Of a DNA stretch of 64,000 bases, positions 17,763 through 26,411 are shown one piece after another (position 1 is the stretch's first letter; every line of letters begins with the position of its first letter). The position numbers and the translations under genes were made by a program. The notes under the pieces were generated by a model. The model searched no databases and was not told where the DNA came from. It saw only the letters and a program-made list of their open reading frames with translations. Origin of the DNA: Nocardia asteroides (GTDB taxonomy: Bacteria > Actinomycetota > Actinomycetes > Mycobacteriales > Mycobacteriaceae). The stretch spans positions 5,456,001 to 5,520,000 of the forward strand of contig NZ_CP089214.1 in the NCBI RefSeq assembly GCF_021183625.1, written 5' to 3'.

Positions 17763-18464
17763 TCAGGCCGGAATCCGTTTCTGCAGTTGCGCGGCGAGCT
17801 GCTCGGTGCCCGCGGGCACCAGGTGCACGGTGTCGCCGGACTTGATCAGGTAGCGGCCGTCGCCGTCCACATCGATCCAGGTGTAGTGCAGCGCGGGCGG
17901 CGGGGCCGGCCGGTCCAGCCTGGCCTCGATCCGGATGTGCCCCTCGGCGGTGTGCGGTTGCAGCAGCACCTTCCGGATCAGCCGGGCGGCGGGCGGAAGG
18001 CTGTGCGTCTCCTCGTCCCGCACCGCGTCCACCGTCGCGGCCCGCGCGGGCAACCTGCCCGCCCGCGCGGGGGGCAGCGCCTGCGCGATCCGCGCGCCGA
18101 GCTTGTTGGTGTGCCCGATCGAGAGCCGGACCGCGCCACCGAATTCCGGCTTCCGCCCCGGCTCCTGCACGACGAGCACCGCGTGGTCGAAGACCGCGCA
18201 GGCCAGCAACCGGATCTCGGCGCCGGGCCGCGGCCCGCCGCCGATCACCACGATCCGGGTGTGCGGCGCGGAGAGCAGCCGCAGGCAGGCGGTGAGGTCC
18301 GGGTCGGCGCGGTGCGGCAGCCGGGCGGAGAGCTCGACGCGCAGCTTCGCCGCGGCGTCCTCGGTGCGCGGGCTCTCCAGGATCCGGAGCGGATAGGGCA
18401 CCCGGTCGCTCTCCGTCTCCCGCCAGACGTGGGCGAACTCGTCCGGGGTGAAGCTCCAACCCAT
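17763..18464 (-). CDS. espG: ESX secretion-associated protein EspG
   Basis: A 233-residue EspG-family cytosolic chaperone that binds PE-PPE pairs and holds them soluble for export. The opening WSFTPDEFAHVWRETESDRVPYPL is typical of nocardial EspG. The central beta-sheet (RIVVIGGG, ILACAVFDHAVLVVQEPG type) and the C-terminal HYTWIDVDGDGRYL also fit. A GTGAGGA Shine-Dalgarno precedes ATG at 18464. It lies 65 bases upstream of the PE-like/PPE-like pair on the same strand. No EccB-E or MycP gene is in the window, so this is an orphan chaperone-substrate cassette. Confidence 0.85.
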   Translation of the reverse strand: MGWSFTPDEFAHVWRETESDRVPYPLRILESPRTEDAAAKLRVELSARLPHRADPDLTACLRLLSAPHTRIVVIGGGPRPGAEIRLLACAVFDHAVLVVQEPGRKPEFGGAVRLSIGHTNKLGARIAQALPPARAGRLPARAATVDAVRDEETHSLPPAARLIRKVLLQPHTAEGHIRIEARLDRPAPPPALHYTWIDVDGDGRYLIKSGDTVHLVPAGTEQLAAQLQKRIPA

Positions 18465-18562
18465 GTGCCGATCACATCCTCACCCACCCGCCGAGACGGC
18501 CCGAGCCTAACCGCGCCGCGCGCGGCAGCGAAAGACCGCGCCCCGTGCGCGGACTCGATCGA

Positions 18563-19498
18563 TCAGTACCCGGCCCCCGGATCGACCGGGGCGAGCAGGT
18601 CGTCCCCGGCCGCGAAGCGGATCACGTTCTTCCGCACGTGCGCCGCGAAGGCCGCCACCCGCACCTGCGGCGGATTCGAGTCGTGCGGGGTGATGATCAC
18701 GTTCGGCAAGGTCCAGAGCGGGTGCCCGTCCGGGAGCGGCTCCGGGTCGGTGACGTCCAGCCCGGCGCCGCCGATCGTGCCCGCGCGCAGCGCCGCCACC
18801 AGCGCATCGGTATCGACCAGGCTGCCCCTGGCGACATTGATCACCCACGAGTTCGGCCGCAGCAGAGCCAGTTCCGCCGAGCCGACCAGGTGCGCGGTCG
18901 CGGGCGTCGCCGGAGCGGCGACGACGACGTGGTCGGCCACCGGCCAGACCGTGTCCAGGCGGTCGGCGGGCACGGTGGTGATCCCGTCCGGGATGCCGGG
19001 GCCGGTCACCGGAAGGCCGGAACGGTTCACCGCGATCACCTCGGCGCCGAGCGCCAGCAGCGCAGGAATCAGCGCCTTGCCGATCCCGCCCGCCCCGACC
19101 ACGGCGACCGTGCTGCCGCGCAGCGTGCCGACGTGCGGCAGGAAATCCCGCTGCCGCCAGGTGGTCGCGCGCAGGTGCTCGGGCAGGTAGCGGACCCCGG
19201 CGAGCAGCAGTGCCAGCGCGTGCTCGGCCACGGTCGCGGAGAAGGCGCCGGCCGCGGAGGTGAAGCGGACCCCCGGGTTCCGCTCCAGCACCCCGGCCGC
19301 GACGAAATCCTCGATGCCGGCCGCGGGCAGCTGGACCCACTCGATCCCGGCGGGCAGCCGCTCCGGGAAGCCGGCGGCCTTCGTCACCCAGACCAGGGCG
19401 CGGGCATCGGCGAGCGCGGCGAGTTCGCCGCCGCCCGCCTCGATCGCCGCGCGCAGTTCGTCCGGGACCTCGGGGGCCACGGCGACCGGAATCGTCAC
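18563..19498 (-). CDS. D-isomer-specific 2-hydroxyacid dehydrogenase
   Basis: A 311-residue NAD(P)-dependent oxidoreductase of the phosphoglycerate/glyoxylate reductase family. The Rossmann motif is VVGAGGIGKAL in the middle of the chain. The catalytic triad is visible: Arg in NVARGSLVD, Glu in DPEPLP and His in NVIITPHDS. It is shorter than SerA and lacks ACT domains, so it probably acts on a small 2-keto acid. The start is 3 bases after the stop of the LigD-type polymerase gene, so they share a transcript, though no functional link is obvious. The substrate is not predictable. Confidence 0.9.
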   Translation of the reverse strand: MTIPVAVAPEVPDELRAAIEAGGGELAALADARALVWVTKAAGFPERLPAGIEWVQLPAAGIEDFVAAGVLERNPGVRFTSAAGAFSATVAEHALALLLAGVRYLPEHLRATTWRQRDFLPHVGTLRGSTVAVVGAGGIGKALIPALLALGAEVIAVNRSGLPVTGPGIPDGITTVPADRLDTVWPVADHVVVAAPATPATAHLVGSAELALLRPNSWVINVARGSLVDTDALVAALRAGTIGGAGLDVTDPEPLPDGHPLWTLPNVIITPHDSNPPQVRVAAFAAHVRKNVIRFAAGDDLLAPVDPGAGY

Positions 19499-19501
19499 GC
19501 T

Positions 19502-20470
19502 CTACTCCTCGTTCTCGCTGTCCAGCTCGACGGCATCGACGCCGTCGCGATCGGCCCGTTCCAGCAGCGGGTCGATCCGGAACACGGCGTCGTCGATGCC
19601 CGCGTGCAGGTCGCCGAGCTCGGCGAAGCGCGCGGGCACGGTCCGCACCGTGAAGTCGCGCGGGTCGATGTCCGCAATCTCGTCCCAGCGCACCGGGGTG
19701 GAGACGGTGGCCTCCGGCACGCCGCGCACCGAGTAGGCGGCGGCGATGGTGTGGTCCCGCGCGTTCTGGTTGTAGTCGACGAAGAGCTGAGACGGGTCGC
19801 GGTCCTTGCGCCACCAGGTGGTGGTCACGTCGTCGGGGGCGCGGCGCCGCACCTCCTCGGCGAAGGCGAGCGCCGCGCGGCGCACCTCGGTGAAGCCGTG
19901 CTCCGGTGCGATCCGCACGTAGACGTGCAGCCCCTTGCCGCCGGAGGTCTTCGGCCAGCCGACGGCGCCGAACTCGTCCAGTACCTCGTGCACGACGCCC
20001 GCCACCCGCCGCACCCGGGACCACGGGCACTCCGGCATGGGGTCGAGGTCGATCCGCCACTCGTCCGGGCGCTCGGTGTCGGCGGCGCGCGAGTTCCAGG
20101 GGTGGAACTCGACGGTGGACATCTGCACCGCCCAGACCACGTCGGCGAGCTCGCGCACGCACAGCTCGTCGGCGTGCCTGCCGTAGCGCGGGAAGAAGAC
20201 CCGGACCGTCGGCACCCAGTCCGGTGCGCCCGCGGGCAGCCGTTTCTGGTGCACCTTGGCCCCGGTGAGCCCCTTCGGGAAGCGGTGCAGCATGCACGGC
20301 CGCTCACGCAGCGCGTTCACGATGCCCGGCCCGACGCTCAGGTAGTACTGCACCAGGTCGAGCTTGGTCAGCCCGAGGTCGGGGAAGTAGACCCGGTCGG
20401 GGTTGCTGATCCGGACCGCGCGGCCGCCGACGTCGAGCTCGAGCGCGGGAGACGACGATTTGCCGGGCAC
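19502..20470 (-). CDS. LigD-type primase-polymerase, stand-alone NHEJ/gap-repair polymerase
   Basis: A 322-residue archaeo-eukaryotic primase (PrimPol) domain, the same fold as the polymerase part of LigD. The metal-binding DLD motif is at D141-L-D143 and the nucleotide-binding SGGKGLH at 176-182. The N-terminus (ISNPDRVYFPDLGLTKLDLVQYY) is family-typical. It carries no ligase or nuclease domain, like mycobacterial PolD1/PolD2, which add ribonucleotides at breaks and gaps. GTG at 20470 has TAGGGT ending 7 bases upstream, so a leaderless start is likely. A separate ATP-dependent ligase lies at 34.1-35.1 kb; no Ku gene is visible. Confidence 0.93.
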   Translation of the reverse strand: MPGKSSSPALELDVGGRAVRISNPDRVYFPDLGLTKLDLVQYYLSVGPGIVNALRERPCMLHRFPKGLTGAKVHQKRLPAGAPDWVPTVRVFFPRYGRHADELCVRELADVVWAVQMSTVEFHPWNSRAADTERPDEWRIDLDPMPECPWSRVRRVAGVVHEVLDEFGAVGWPKTSGGKGLHVYVRIAPEHGFTEVRRAALAFAEEVRRRAPDDVTTTWWRKDRDPSQLFVDYNQNARDHTIAAAYSVRGVPEATVSTPVRWDEIADIDPRDFTVRTVPARFAELGDLHAGIDDAVFRIDPLLERADRDGVDAVELDSENEE

Positions 20471-20477
20471 CCCATCG

Positions 20478-20483
20478 ACCCTA
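20478..20483 (-). promoter_or_regulatory. -10 element of the LigD-type polymerase gene, leaderless
   Basis: On the minus strand TAGGGT is followed by 7 bases and then the GTG start at 20470. No Shine-Dalgarno is present. Confidence 0.55.
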
Positions 20484-20534
20484 GCGGCAGGGGTGCCGCG
20501 GTGCGCGGCACCCGAGCCGATGTCGCGGCCCCGC

Positions 20535-22673
20535 TCAGGTCGGGGTGGCCAACGCGAACGGGAGCACCGCGGGTGCGCCGGCCGCGCGCAGGGCGCAGGC
20601 GGCGACGGTGAAGGTCCAGCCGGACTCGCTCTGCGCGTTCACCAGCAACACCGGCCCGCCGACGTCGTGCAGGTCGGGGACGTCCCACGAGCCGTACAGC
20701 CCGGCGACCCGGTGCGCCGAGTTGGCGGCGGAGACCGGCGGGTGCTCCGGCCGCTTGTGCAGCACCCCGAGGTCGCGCAACTTGCCCACCTCGGCGAGCC
20801 GGGCGGCGAGGCTGCGGGTGAGCTCGGCGTTCCGGTCGTCGTCGAGGGCGAGCACCGCGACCGGCCGCTGCGCCCAGTCCCACTCCTTGAGCACCGCGAC
20901 GCAGGCGGTCACGATGTCGTCCGGCACCGGGCCGTCGGGGGCGTCGAGCAGCGCGCGCAGCCTGCGGCCCCAGCCCAGGTCGCTGAGCCTGCCGAGCACC
21001 CGGCCCGGCTCGGCGCCCGCGCCGATCTTGCCGGAGAGCGGGATGCCGAGCGTCTTCATGCCGGTCGGCCACTGCTTGCGCGGGGCGAGGTCGATGCCGG
21101 GGCGGGCGATCCGTGCCCTGGTGGCGGCGACGGTCTCGGCGCCAGGCGTCGGGTCGAGCCTGGTGCCGGTGCAGTTGTCGCAGCGGCCGCAGGTCTCGCC
21201 GAGGGTCAGCCCTGGATCGTCGAGCTGGCCGCGCAGGAAGACCATCCGGCAGCCGTCGGTGGCCTGGTAGTCGAGCATGGCCTGCTGCTCGGCGGAGCGG
21301 GCGCGCTCCAGCCGCGCGTAGCGCTCGGCGTCGTAGTGCCACGGCTGCCCGGTGCCGAGCCAGCCGCCGCGCACCCGGCGCACCGCGCCGTCCACGTCGA
21401 GCACCTTGAGCACCATCTCCAGCCGGGAGCGGTTCAGCTCGACCCGCGGCTCCAGCGCCGCGGTGGAGAGCGGGCGCTCCGAGTCGAGCGCGTCCAGCAC
21501 CGCGCGCACCACCGATTCGCGCGGGAAGGCGACCGAGGCGAACCAGCTCCAGATCCTGGCGTCCTCCGGGCCGGGCAGCAGGATCACCTCGGCCCGCTCG
21601 GTGGCCCGCCCCGCGCGCCCGACCTGCTGGTAGTAGGCGATCGGCGAGGAGGGCGCGCCGAGGTGCACCACGAAGCCCAGGTCCGGCTTGTCGAACCCCA
21701 TGCCGAGCGCGGAGGTGGCGATCAGCGCCTTGACCTCGTTGCGCAGCAGCGCCTGCTCCAGGTGCTCGCGCTCGGTGGGGTCGGTCTGGCCGGTGTAGGC
21801 GGCGACCTCGTGCCCGGCGGCGCGCAGCACGCTCGCGACATCCTGCGCGGCGGCGACGGTGAGCGCGTAGACGATGCCGGAGCCGGGCAGCCGGTGCAGC
21901 TGCTCGCCGAGCCAGGCCGTGCGCTCCACCGCGTCCTCGATCCGGACCACCGCGAGGTGCAGCGACTCCCGGTCGAGGGTGCCGCGCAGCACCAAGGTGT
22001 CGGCGTCGATCCGGCCGCCGGTGCCGATCTGCGCGGCCACGTCGGTGACCACCCGGTCGTTGGCGGTCGCGGTGGTGGCGAGCACCGGGATGTCGGCGCC
22101 GAGATCGGCGACCAGGGTGCGGATGCGCCGGTAGTCCGGCCGGAAGTCGTGCCCCCAGTCGGAGACGCAGTGCGCCTCGTCGATCACGACCAGCCCGGCG
22201 TCGGCGGCGAGCCGGGGCAGCACCTGGTCGCGGAAGTCGGGGTTGTTCAGCCGCTCCGGGCTGACCAGCAGCACGTCGACGGTGCCGGTGGCGACCTGCT
22301 CGTGGATGGCGTCCCACTCGGTGACATTGCCGGAGTTGATGGTCGCGGCGACCACGCCCGCGCGCTCGGCCGCCGCCACCTGGTTGCGCATGAGCGCGAG
22401 CAGCGGCGAGACGATCACGGTCGGGCCGCGCCCGGCCCGGCGCAGCAGCTTGGCCGAGATGAAGTAGACCGCCGACTTGCCCCAGCCGGTGCGCTGCACC
22501 ACCAGGGCGCGCCTGCGCTGCACGACCAGGGCCTCGATGGCGACCCACTGGTCCTCGCGCAGCCGCGCGGCCGGGCCGGCGAGCTCGCGCAGCAGCTCCT
22601 CGGCCTCGTCGCGGAGTTGTGCCGATCCGGTCGCGCGGTCCGGCTCGACGCCGGTGTCGGGGGAAGGGCTCAT
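20535..22673 (-). CDS. recQ: RecQ-family ATP-dependent DNA helicase with PRTase-like C-terminus
   Basis: A 712-residue superfamily 2 helicase for 3'-5' unwinding in recombination and repair. Walker A is TGWGKS at residues 62-67 and the DEAH box lies near 166 (VIDEAHCVSDWGHDFRPDY, RecQ-specific). Motif VI is QQVGRAGR. A zinc-binding CGRCDNC cluster is in the RQC region (LGETCGRCDNCTGT). The last 150 residues are not HRDC: GGPVLLVNAQSESGWT resembles a degenerate phosphoribosyltransferase PRPP loop. ATG at 22673 is chosen; an in-frame GTG at 22691 would add 6 residues. Neither has a strong ribosome site. Confidence 0.92.
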   Translation of the reverse strand: MSPSPDTGVEPDRATGSAQLRDEAEELLRELAGPAARLREDQWVAIEALVVQRRRALVVQRTGWGKSAVYFISAKLLRRAGRGPTVIVSPLLALMRNQVAAAERAGVVAATINSGNVTEWDAIHEQVATGTVDVLLVSPERLNNPDFRDQVLPRLAADAGLVVIDEAHCVSDWGHDFRPDYRRIRTLVADLGADIPVLATTATANDRVVTDVAAQIGTGGRIDADTLVLRGTLDRESLHLAVVRIEDAVERTAWLGEQLHRLPGSGIVYALTVAAAQDVASVLRAAGHEVAAYTGQTDPTEREHLEQALLRNEVKALIATSALGMGFDKPDLGFVVHLGAPSSPIAYYQQVGRAGRATERAEVILLPGPEDARIWSWFASVAFPRESVVRAVLDALDSERPLSTAALEPRVELNRSRLEMVLKVLDVDGAVRRVRGGWLGTGQPWHYDAERYARLERARSAEQQAMLDYQATDGCRMVFLRGQLDDPGLTLGETCGRCDNCTGTRLDPTPGAETVAATRARIARPGIDLAPRKQWPTGMKTLGIPLSGKIGAGAEPGRVLGRLSDLGWGRRLRALLDAPDGPVPDDIVTACVAVLKEWDWAQRPVAVLALDDDRNAELTRSLAARLAEVGKLRDLGVLHKRPEHPPVSAANSAHRVAGLYGSWDVPDLHDVGGPVLLVNAQSESGWTFTVAACALRAAGAPAVLPFALATPT

Positions 22674-22804
22674 CCCGCCATCGTGCCGCACGACGCCGAC
22701 ACCCGCGTCCGGCCTGCGCGGACCGCGCGTTCGCGGTCGGGTGGCAGCACCCGTACCGGCGCTCCGGCCCCGGCACAGTGGCCGCTGGGCCGGCCGCCGG
22801 GCCG

Positions 22805-22837
22805 CCGAGGACCGGCACTACGAGTGCCGGTCCTCGG
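22805..22837 (-). terminator. Perfect hairpin terminator after rtcB
   Basis: Arms CCGAGGACCGGCACT and AGTGCCGGTCCTCGG are perfectly complementary over 15 bp around a 3-base loop, 6 bases beyond the rtcB stop. No T tract follows on the minus strand. Confidence 0.75.
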
Positions 22838-22842
22838 GTCGA

Positions 22843-24066
22843 CTACCCCTTCACGCAGAGCACCTGGCGCAGCGTCGCGACGACGTCGACCAGGTCGGAC
22901 TGCGCCGCGATCACCTCGTCGATGTCCTTGTACGCGGCCGGGATCTCGTCGACGACGCCCGCGTCCTTGCGCGACTCCACGCCCTCGGTCTGCGCGACCA
23001 GGTCCGCGACCGTGAACTGCTTCTTGGCCGCGCTCCGGCTCATCCGCCGCCCCGCGCCGTGCGACGCGGAGTTGTAGGAGGCCGGGTTGCCCTTCCCGCG
23101 CACCACGTAGGAGCGGGTGCCCATGGAGCCGGGGATCAGCGCCAGGTCGCCCGCGCCCGCACGCACCGCCCCCTTGCGGGTGACCAGCATGGGGACGCCG
23201 TCGATCTCCTCCTCCGCCACGTAGTTGTGGTGGCAGGAGATGGGCTGCTCGAAGCGCACCGGACGGCCGGGGAACTCGTCCCGGACGGCCCGGCAGACCA
23301 GGGCGAGCATGACGGCCCGGTTCCTGGCCGCGTACTCCTGCGCCCAGGTCAGGTCGCGCCGGTAGGCCGCCATCTCCGGGGTGCCTGCCAGGAAGACCGC
23401 GAGGTCGCGGTCGGGCAGCCCGGTGTTGTGCGGCAGCTCGCGGGCCACCGCCATGTGCCGCTCGGCGAGCTCCTTGCCGATGTTCCTGCTGCCGGAGTGC
23501 AGCAGCACCCACACCGTGTCCGCCTGGTCGAGGCAGAGCTCGATGAAGTGGTTGCCGCCGCCGAGCGTGCCCATCTGCTTCTGCGCCTTCGACTCGCGCG
23601 GCGCGACCTTCCGGTCGAGCGCGTCGAAGCCGCGCCAGAACCGGTCCCAGCCGGTGCGCAGCGTCGCCGTGCTCGCGCCGAGCTGGGAGACCTCGGCGCC
23701 GAGCGCGGTGACGTTCACCCGGGAGTCGTGCGCGTGGAAGCCGACCGGGACCGCGGCCTCGATCCGGGAGCGCAGCCCCTTCAGGTCGTCCGGCAGGTCG
23801 GCGGCGGTGAGGTCGGTGCGCACGCTCTCCATGCCGCAGCCGATGTCCACCCCGACCGCGGCGGGCGCGACCGCGTCCCGCATGGCGATGACCGAGCCGA
23901 CCGTCGCGCCCTTGCCGAGGTGCACGTCCGGCATGACGCGGACGCCGTGCACCCATTCGAGCTGCGCGAGGGTGCGCAGCTGCCGCAGGGCGGACTGCTC
24001 GATCTCGTGCTCGTTGGCCCACATGAGCGTCTGCGCACGGGTGCCGTGCAGCTCGACGGGAAACAT
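22843..24066 (-). CDS. rtcB: RNA ligase RtcB
   Basis: A 407-residue GTP-dependent RNA ligase that joins 2',3'-cyclic phosphate or 3'-phosphate ends to 5'-OH ends. Metal-site residues lie in VDIGCGM (D74, C77). The guanylylated His is in the invariant HGAGRRMSRS block (His336). GSMGTRSYVVRG and LHSGSRNIGKEL are also intact. Length matches the E. coli enzyme. AAGGAAAG precedes ATG at 24066. There is no rtcA, archease or RtcR nearby. The neighbouring recQ is co-directional but separated by a strong hairpin. Confidence 0.96.
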   Translation of the reverse strand: MFPVELHGTRAQTLMWANEHEIEQSALRQLRTLAQLEWVHGVRVMPDVHLGKGATVGSVIAMRDAVAPAAVGVDIGCGMESVRTDLTAADLPDDLKGLRSRIEAAVPVGFHAHDSRVNVTALGAEVSQLGASTATLRTGWDRFWRGFDALDRKVAPRESKAQKQMGTLGGGNHFIELCLDQADTVWVLLHSGSRNIGKELAERHMAVARELPHNTGLPDRDLAVFLAGTPEMAAYRRDLTWAQEYAARNRAVMLALVCRAVRDEFPGRPVRFEQPISCHHNYVAEEEIDGVPMLVTRKGAVRAGAGDLALIPGSMGTRSYVVRGKGNPASYNSASHGAGRRMSRSAAKKQFTVADLVAQTEGVESRKDAGVVDEIPAAYKDIDEVIAAQSDLVDVVATLRQVLCVKG

Positions 24067-24162
24067 CGGTCTTTCCTTCCGTTCGGGTAGGTCAACGGTA
24101 GGGATCCGACCGCAGGTCGCGCCAGGGATTTTCGCCCTCCCGGGGCGGCGGGCGAGCGCGGC

Positions 24163-25053
24163 TCAGCCCGGTTGTGGCGCCCGCCCGGCGAGCAGCCCCG
24201 CGATCGTCGCCGCGTCGGGAACAGCCGTGGTGGCGCCGAGCGCGGTAGTAGCCAGCGCGCCCGCGGCGCAGGCCCAGCGCAACGCGGCTTCCGGCCCGTG
24301 CGCCCAGCGGGCGGCGAGCGCGCCGGTGAAGGCGTCGCCCGCGCCGGTGGTGTCGACCGCGCGCACCGGGACCGCGGGAACGGTGAAGCACCCGTCCGGC
24401 CCGTCGTACCGCGCGCCGTCGGCGCCGAGCGTGGTGACCCGGTGCGGCACCTGATCCAGCACGTCCCCGATCGCCTCCGCCTCGCCCCGGTTCAGCACCG
24501 CGATGTCGACCAGCTCCCACAGCTCGGCCGGAAGTCGCTGCACGGGTGACGGATTCAACACGGTGACCGTCCGGTTCGCCCGCGCGTGCGTGAATCCCGC
24601 CGCCACCACCGGAACCGGAAGCTCCAGCTGGCACAGCAGGATGTCCGCCGCGGCGATCGCGGCGAGGTCGTCCGGATCCAGCTCGGTGCGCGCGTGATTC
24701 GCGGCGGGCACCACCACGATCGAGTTCTCCCCGTCCCCGTCCACGACGATCGTCGCCGTCCCGCTCGGCCCCGCGGCCGTGCGCAAGCCGCGCACATCGA
24801 TCCCCTCCCGGACCAGCGATTCCCGCAGCGCGGGTGCGAACACGTCGTCCCCGACCGCCCCGAGGAACCGCACCACGGCCCCGCCGCGCCGGGCCGCCAC
24901 CGCCTGGTTCGCGCCCTTCCCGCCCGGCACCGCGGCGAACCCGGTGCCGAGCACCGTCTCCCCGGGCGCGGCCCGCCGCCCGACCGTGGCCACCAGGTCC
25001 ATGTTCACGCTGCCGAGCACGACGACGTCGGCAGGCGCGGGTTCGGCACTCAC
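24163..25053 (-). CDS. rbsK: Ribokinase
   Basis: A 296-residue PfkB-family sugar kinase that phosphorylates ribose at O5. The N-terminal signature is VVVLGSVNMDLVATV, followed by PGGKGANQAVAARRGG. The C-terminal DTTGAGDAFTGAL holds the catalytic Asp and the anion hole. GTG at 25053 lies 7 bases after a TACTGT -10 box, so it is probably leaderless. It is divergent from proA with a 63-base gap. M. tuberculosis also has rbsK (Rv2436) in the proB-proA interval. No ribose transporter is adjacent. Confidence 0.93.
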   Translation of the reverse strand: MSAEPAPADVVVLGSVNMDLVATVGRRAAPGETVLGTGFAAVPGGKGANQAVAARRGGAVVRFLGAVGDDVFAPALRESLVREGIDVRGLRTAAGPSGTATIVVDGDGENSIVVVPAANHARTELDPDDLAAIAAADILLCQLELPVPVVAAGFTHARANRTVTVLNPSPVQRLPAELWELVDIAVLNRGEAEAIGDVLDQVPHRVTTLGADGARYDGPDGCFTVPAVPVRAVDTTGAGDAFTGALAARWAHGPEAALRWACAAGALATTALGATTAVPDAATIAGLLAGRAPQPG

Positions 25054-25060
25054 CGGCCGG

Positions 25061-25066
25061 ACAGTA
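25061..25066 (-). promoter_or_regulatory. -10 element of rbsK, leaderless
   Basis: Minus-strand TACTGT, then 7 bases, then GTG at 25053. It faces the proA promoter across a 63-base gap. Confidence 0.55.
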
Positions 25067-25104
25067 GCCCGGACAGCGCCTCCCGCGCGCGGGATACCGC
25101 TGGG

Positions 25105-25110
25105 TAGGCT
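25105..25110 (+). promoter_or_regulatory. -10 element of proA, leaderless
   Basis: TAGGCT, then 6 bases (GTACCC), then ATG at 25117. There is no Shine-Dalgarno. Confidence 0.65.
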
Positions 25111-25116
25111 GTACCC

Positions 25117-26388
25117 ATGACGGCAGGAACGACGACCGAGCAGGGCTCAGACGTCCGCGAGGCGGTGCACGCGGCCGCGCGCCGGGCCCGGGTCGCCTCG
25201 CGCACGCTGGCGCAGCTCACCACGGCGCAGAAGAACGAGGCGCTGCACGCCGCCGCCGACGCGCTGCTCGCCGCCGCCGACACCGTGCTCGCCGCCAACG
25301 CCGAGGATCTGCTGGCCGCCCAGTCCGCGGGCACCGCCGACTCCCTGCTCGACCGGCTCCGGCTCACCAAGTCCAGGATCGACGGCATCGCCTCCGGGCT
25401 GCGCCAGGTGGCCGGGCTGGCCGACCCGGTCGGCGAGGTGGTGCGCGGCTCGACGCTGCCGAACGGCCTGGAGATCCGGCAGCTGCGGGTGCCGCTCGGC
25501 GTGGTCGGCATGGTCTACGAGGCCCGCCCGAACGTCACCGTCGACGCCTTCGGGCTGGCCCTGAAGTCCGGCAACGCGGCGCTGCTGCGCGGCTCCTCCT
25601 CGGCGGCGCACTCGAACGCCGCGCTGGTCGAGGTGCTGCGCGCGGCGCTCGACGGGCTCGGCATCCCGGCCGACGCGGTGCAGCTGCTGCCGAGCGCCGA
25701 CCGCTCCAGCGTCACCCACCTGATCCAGGCCCGCGGCCTGGTCGACGTGGTGATCCCGCGCGGCGGCGCCGGGCTCATCTCGGCCGTCGTGCGCGACGCC
25801 ACCGTGCCGACCATCGAGACCGGTACCGGCAACTGCCACGTCTACGTGCACTCCGCCGCCGACCTGGCGATGGCCGAGGCCGTCCTGATCAACGCCAAGA
25901 CCCGCAGGCCGAGCGTGTGCAACGCCGCCGAGACGGTGCTGATCGACGCGGCCGTCGCGGAGACGGCGGTGCCCCGGCTCACCGAGGCGCTGCGCGGCGC
26001 GGGCGTCACCATCCACGGCGACCTGCCCGGCCTGGTCCCGGCCACCGACACCGACTGGGGCGAGGAGTACCTCACCCTGGACATCGCGCTCAAGGTCGTC
26101 GACGACCTGGACGCCGCGGTCGAGCACATCAACACCTGGGGCACCGGGCACACCGAGGCCATCGTGACCGCCGACCTGGCCGCCGCCCGCGCCTTCAGCG
26201 CCAGGGTGGACGCCGCCGCCGTCATGGTGAACGCCTCCACCGCCTTCACCGACGGCGAGCAGTTCGGCTTCGGCGCGGAGATCGGCATCTCCACCCAGAA
26301 GCTGCACGCCCGCGGCCCGATGGCGCTGCCCGAGCTCACCTCGACCAAGTGGATCGTCTGGGGCGACGGCCAGATCCGGCCGGTCTGA
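25117..26388 (+). CDS. proA: Glutamate-5-semialdehyde dehydrogenase (gamma-glutamyl phosphate reductase)
   Basis: Second enzyme of proline synthesis, reducing gamma-glutamyl phosphate with NADPH; 423 residues. The catalytic cysteine is C268 in RRPSVCNAAET. VPLGVVGMVYEARPNVTVDAF and ALKSGNAALLRGSSSAAHSN are family-diagnostic, and the C-terminus ARGPMALPELTSTKWIVWG is complete. The start is supported by the leaderless -10 box. The MoxR gene begins 23 bases after the stop. Confidence 0.97.
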   Translation: MTAGTTTEQGSDVREAVHAAARRARVASRTLAQLTTAQKNEALHAAADALLAAADTVLAANAEDLLAAQSAGTADSLLDRLRLTKSRIDGIASGLRQVAGLADPVGEVVRGSTLPNGLEIRQLRVPLGVVGMVYEARPNVTVDAFGLALKSGNAALLRGSSSAAHSNAALVEVLRAALDGLGIPADAVQLLPSADRSSVTHLIQARGLVDVVIPRGGAGLISAVVRDATVPTIETGTGNCHVYVHSAADLAMAEAVLINAKTRRPSVCNAAETVLIDAAVAETAVPRLTEALRGAGVTIHGDLPGLVPATDTDWGEEYLTLDIALKVVDDLDAAVEHINTWGTGHTEAIVTADLAAARAFSARVDAAAVMVNASTAFTDGEQFGFGAEIGISTQKLHARGPMALPELTSTKWIVWGDGQIRPV

Positions 26389-26411
26389 CCCCGACCCGAA
26401 AGGACGGCACG

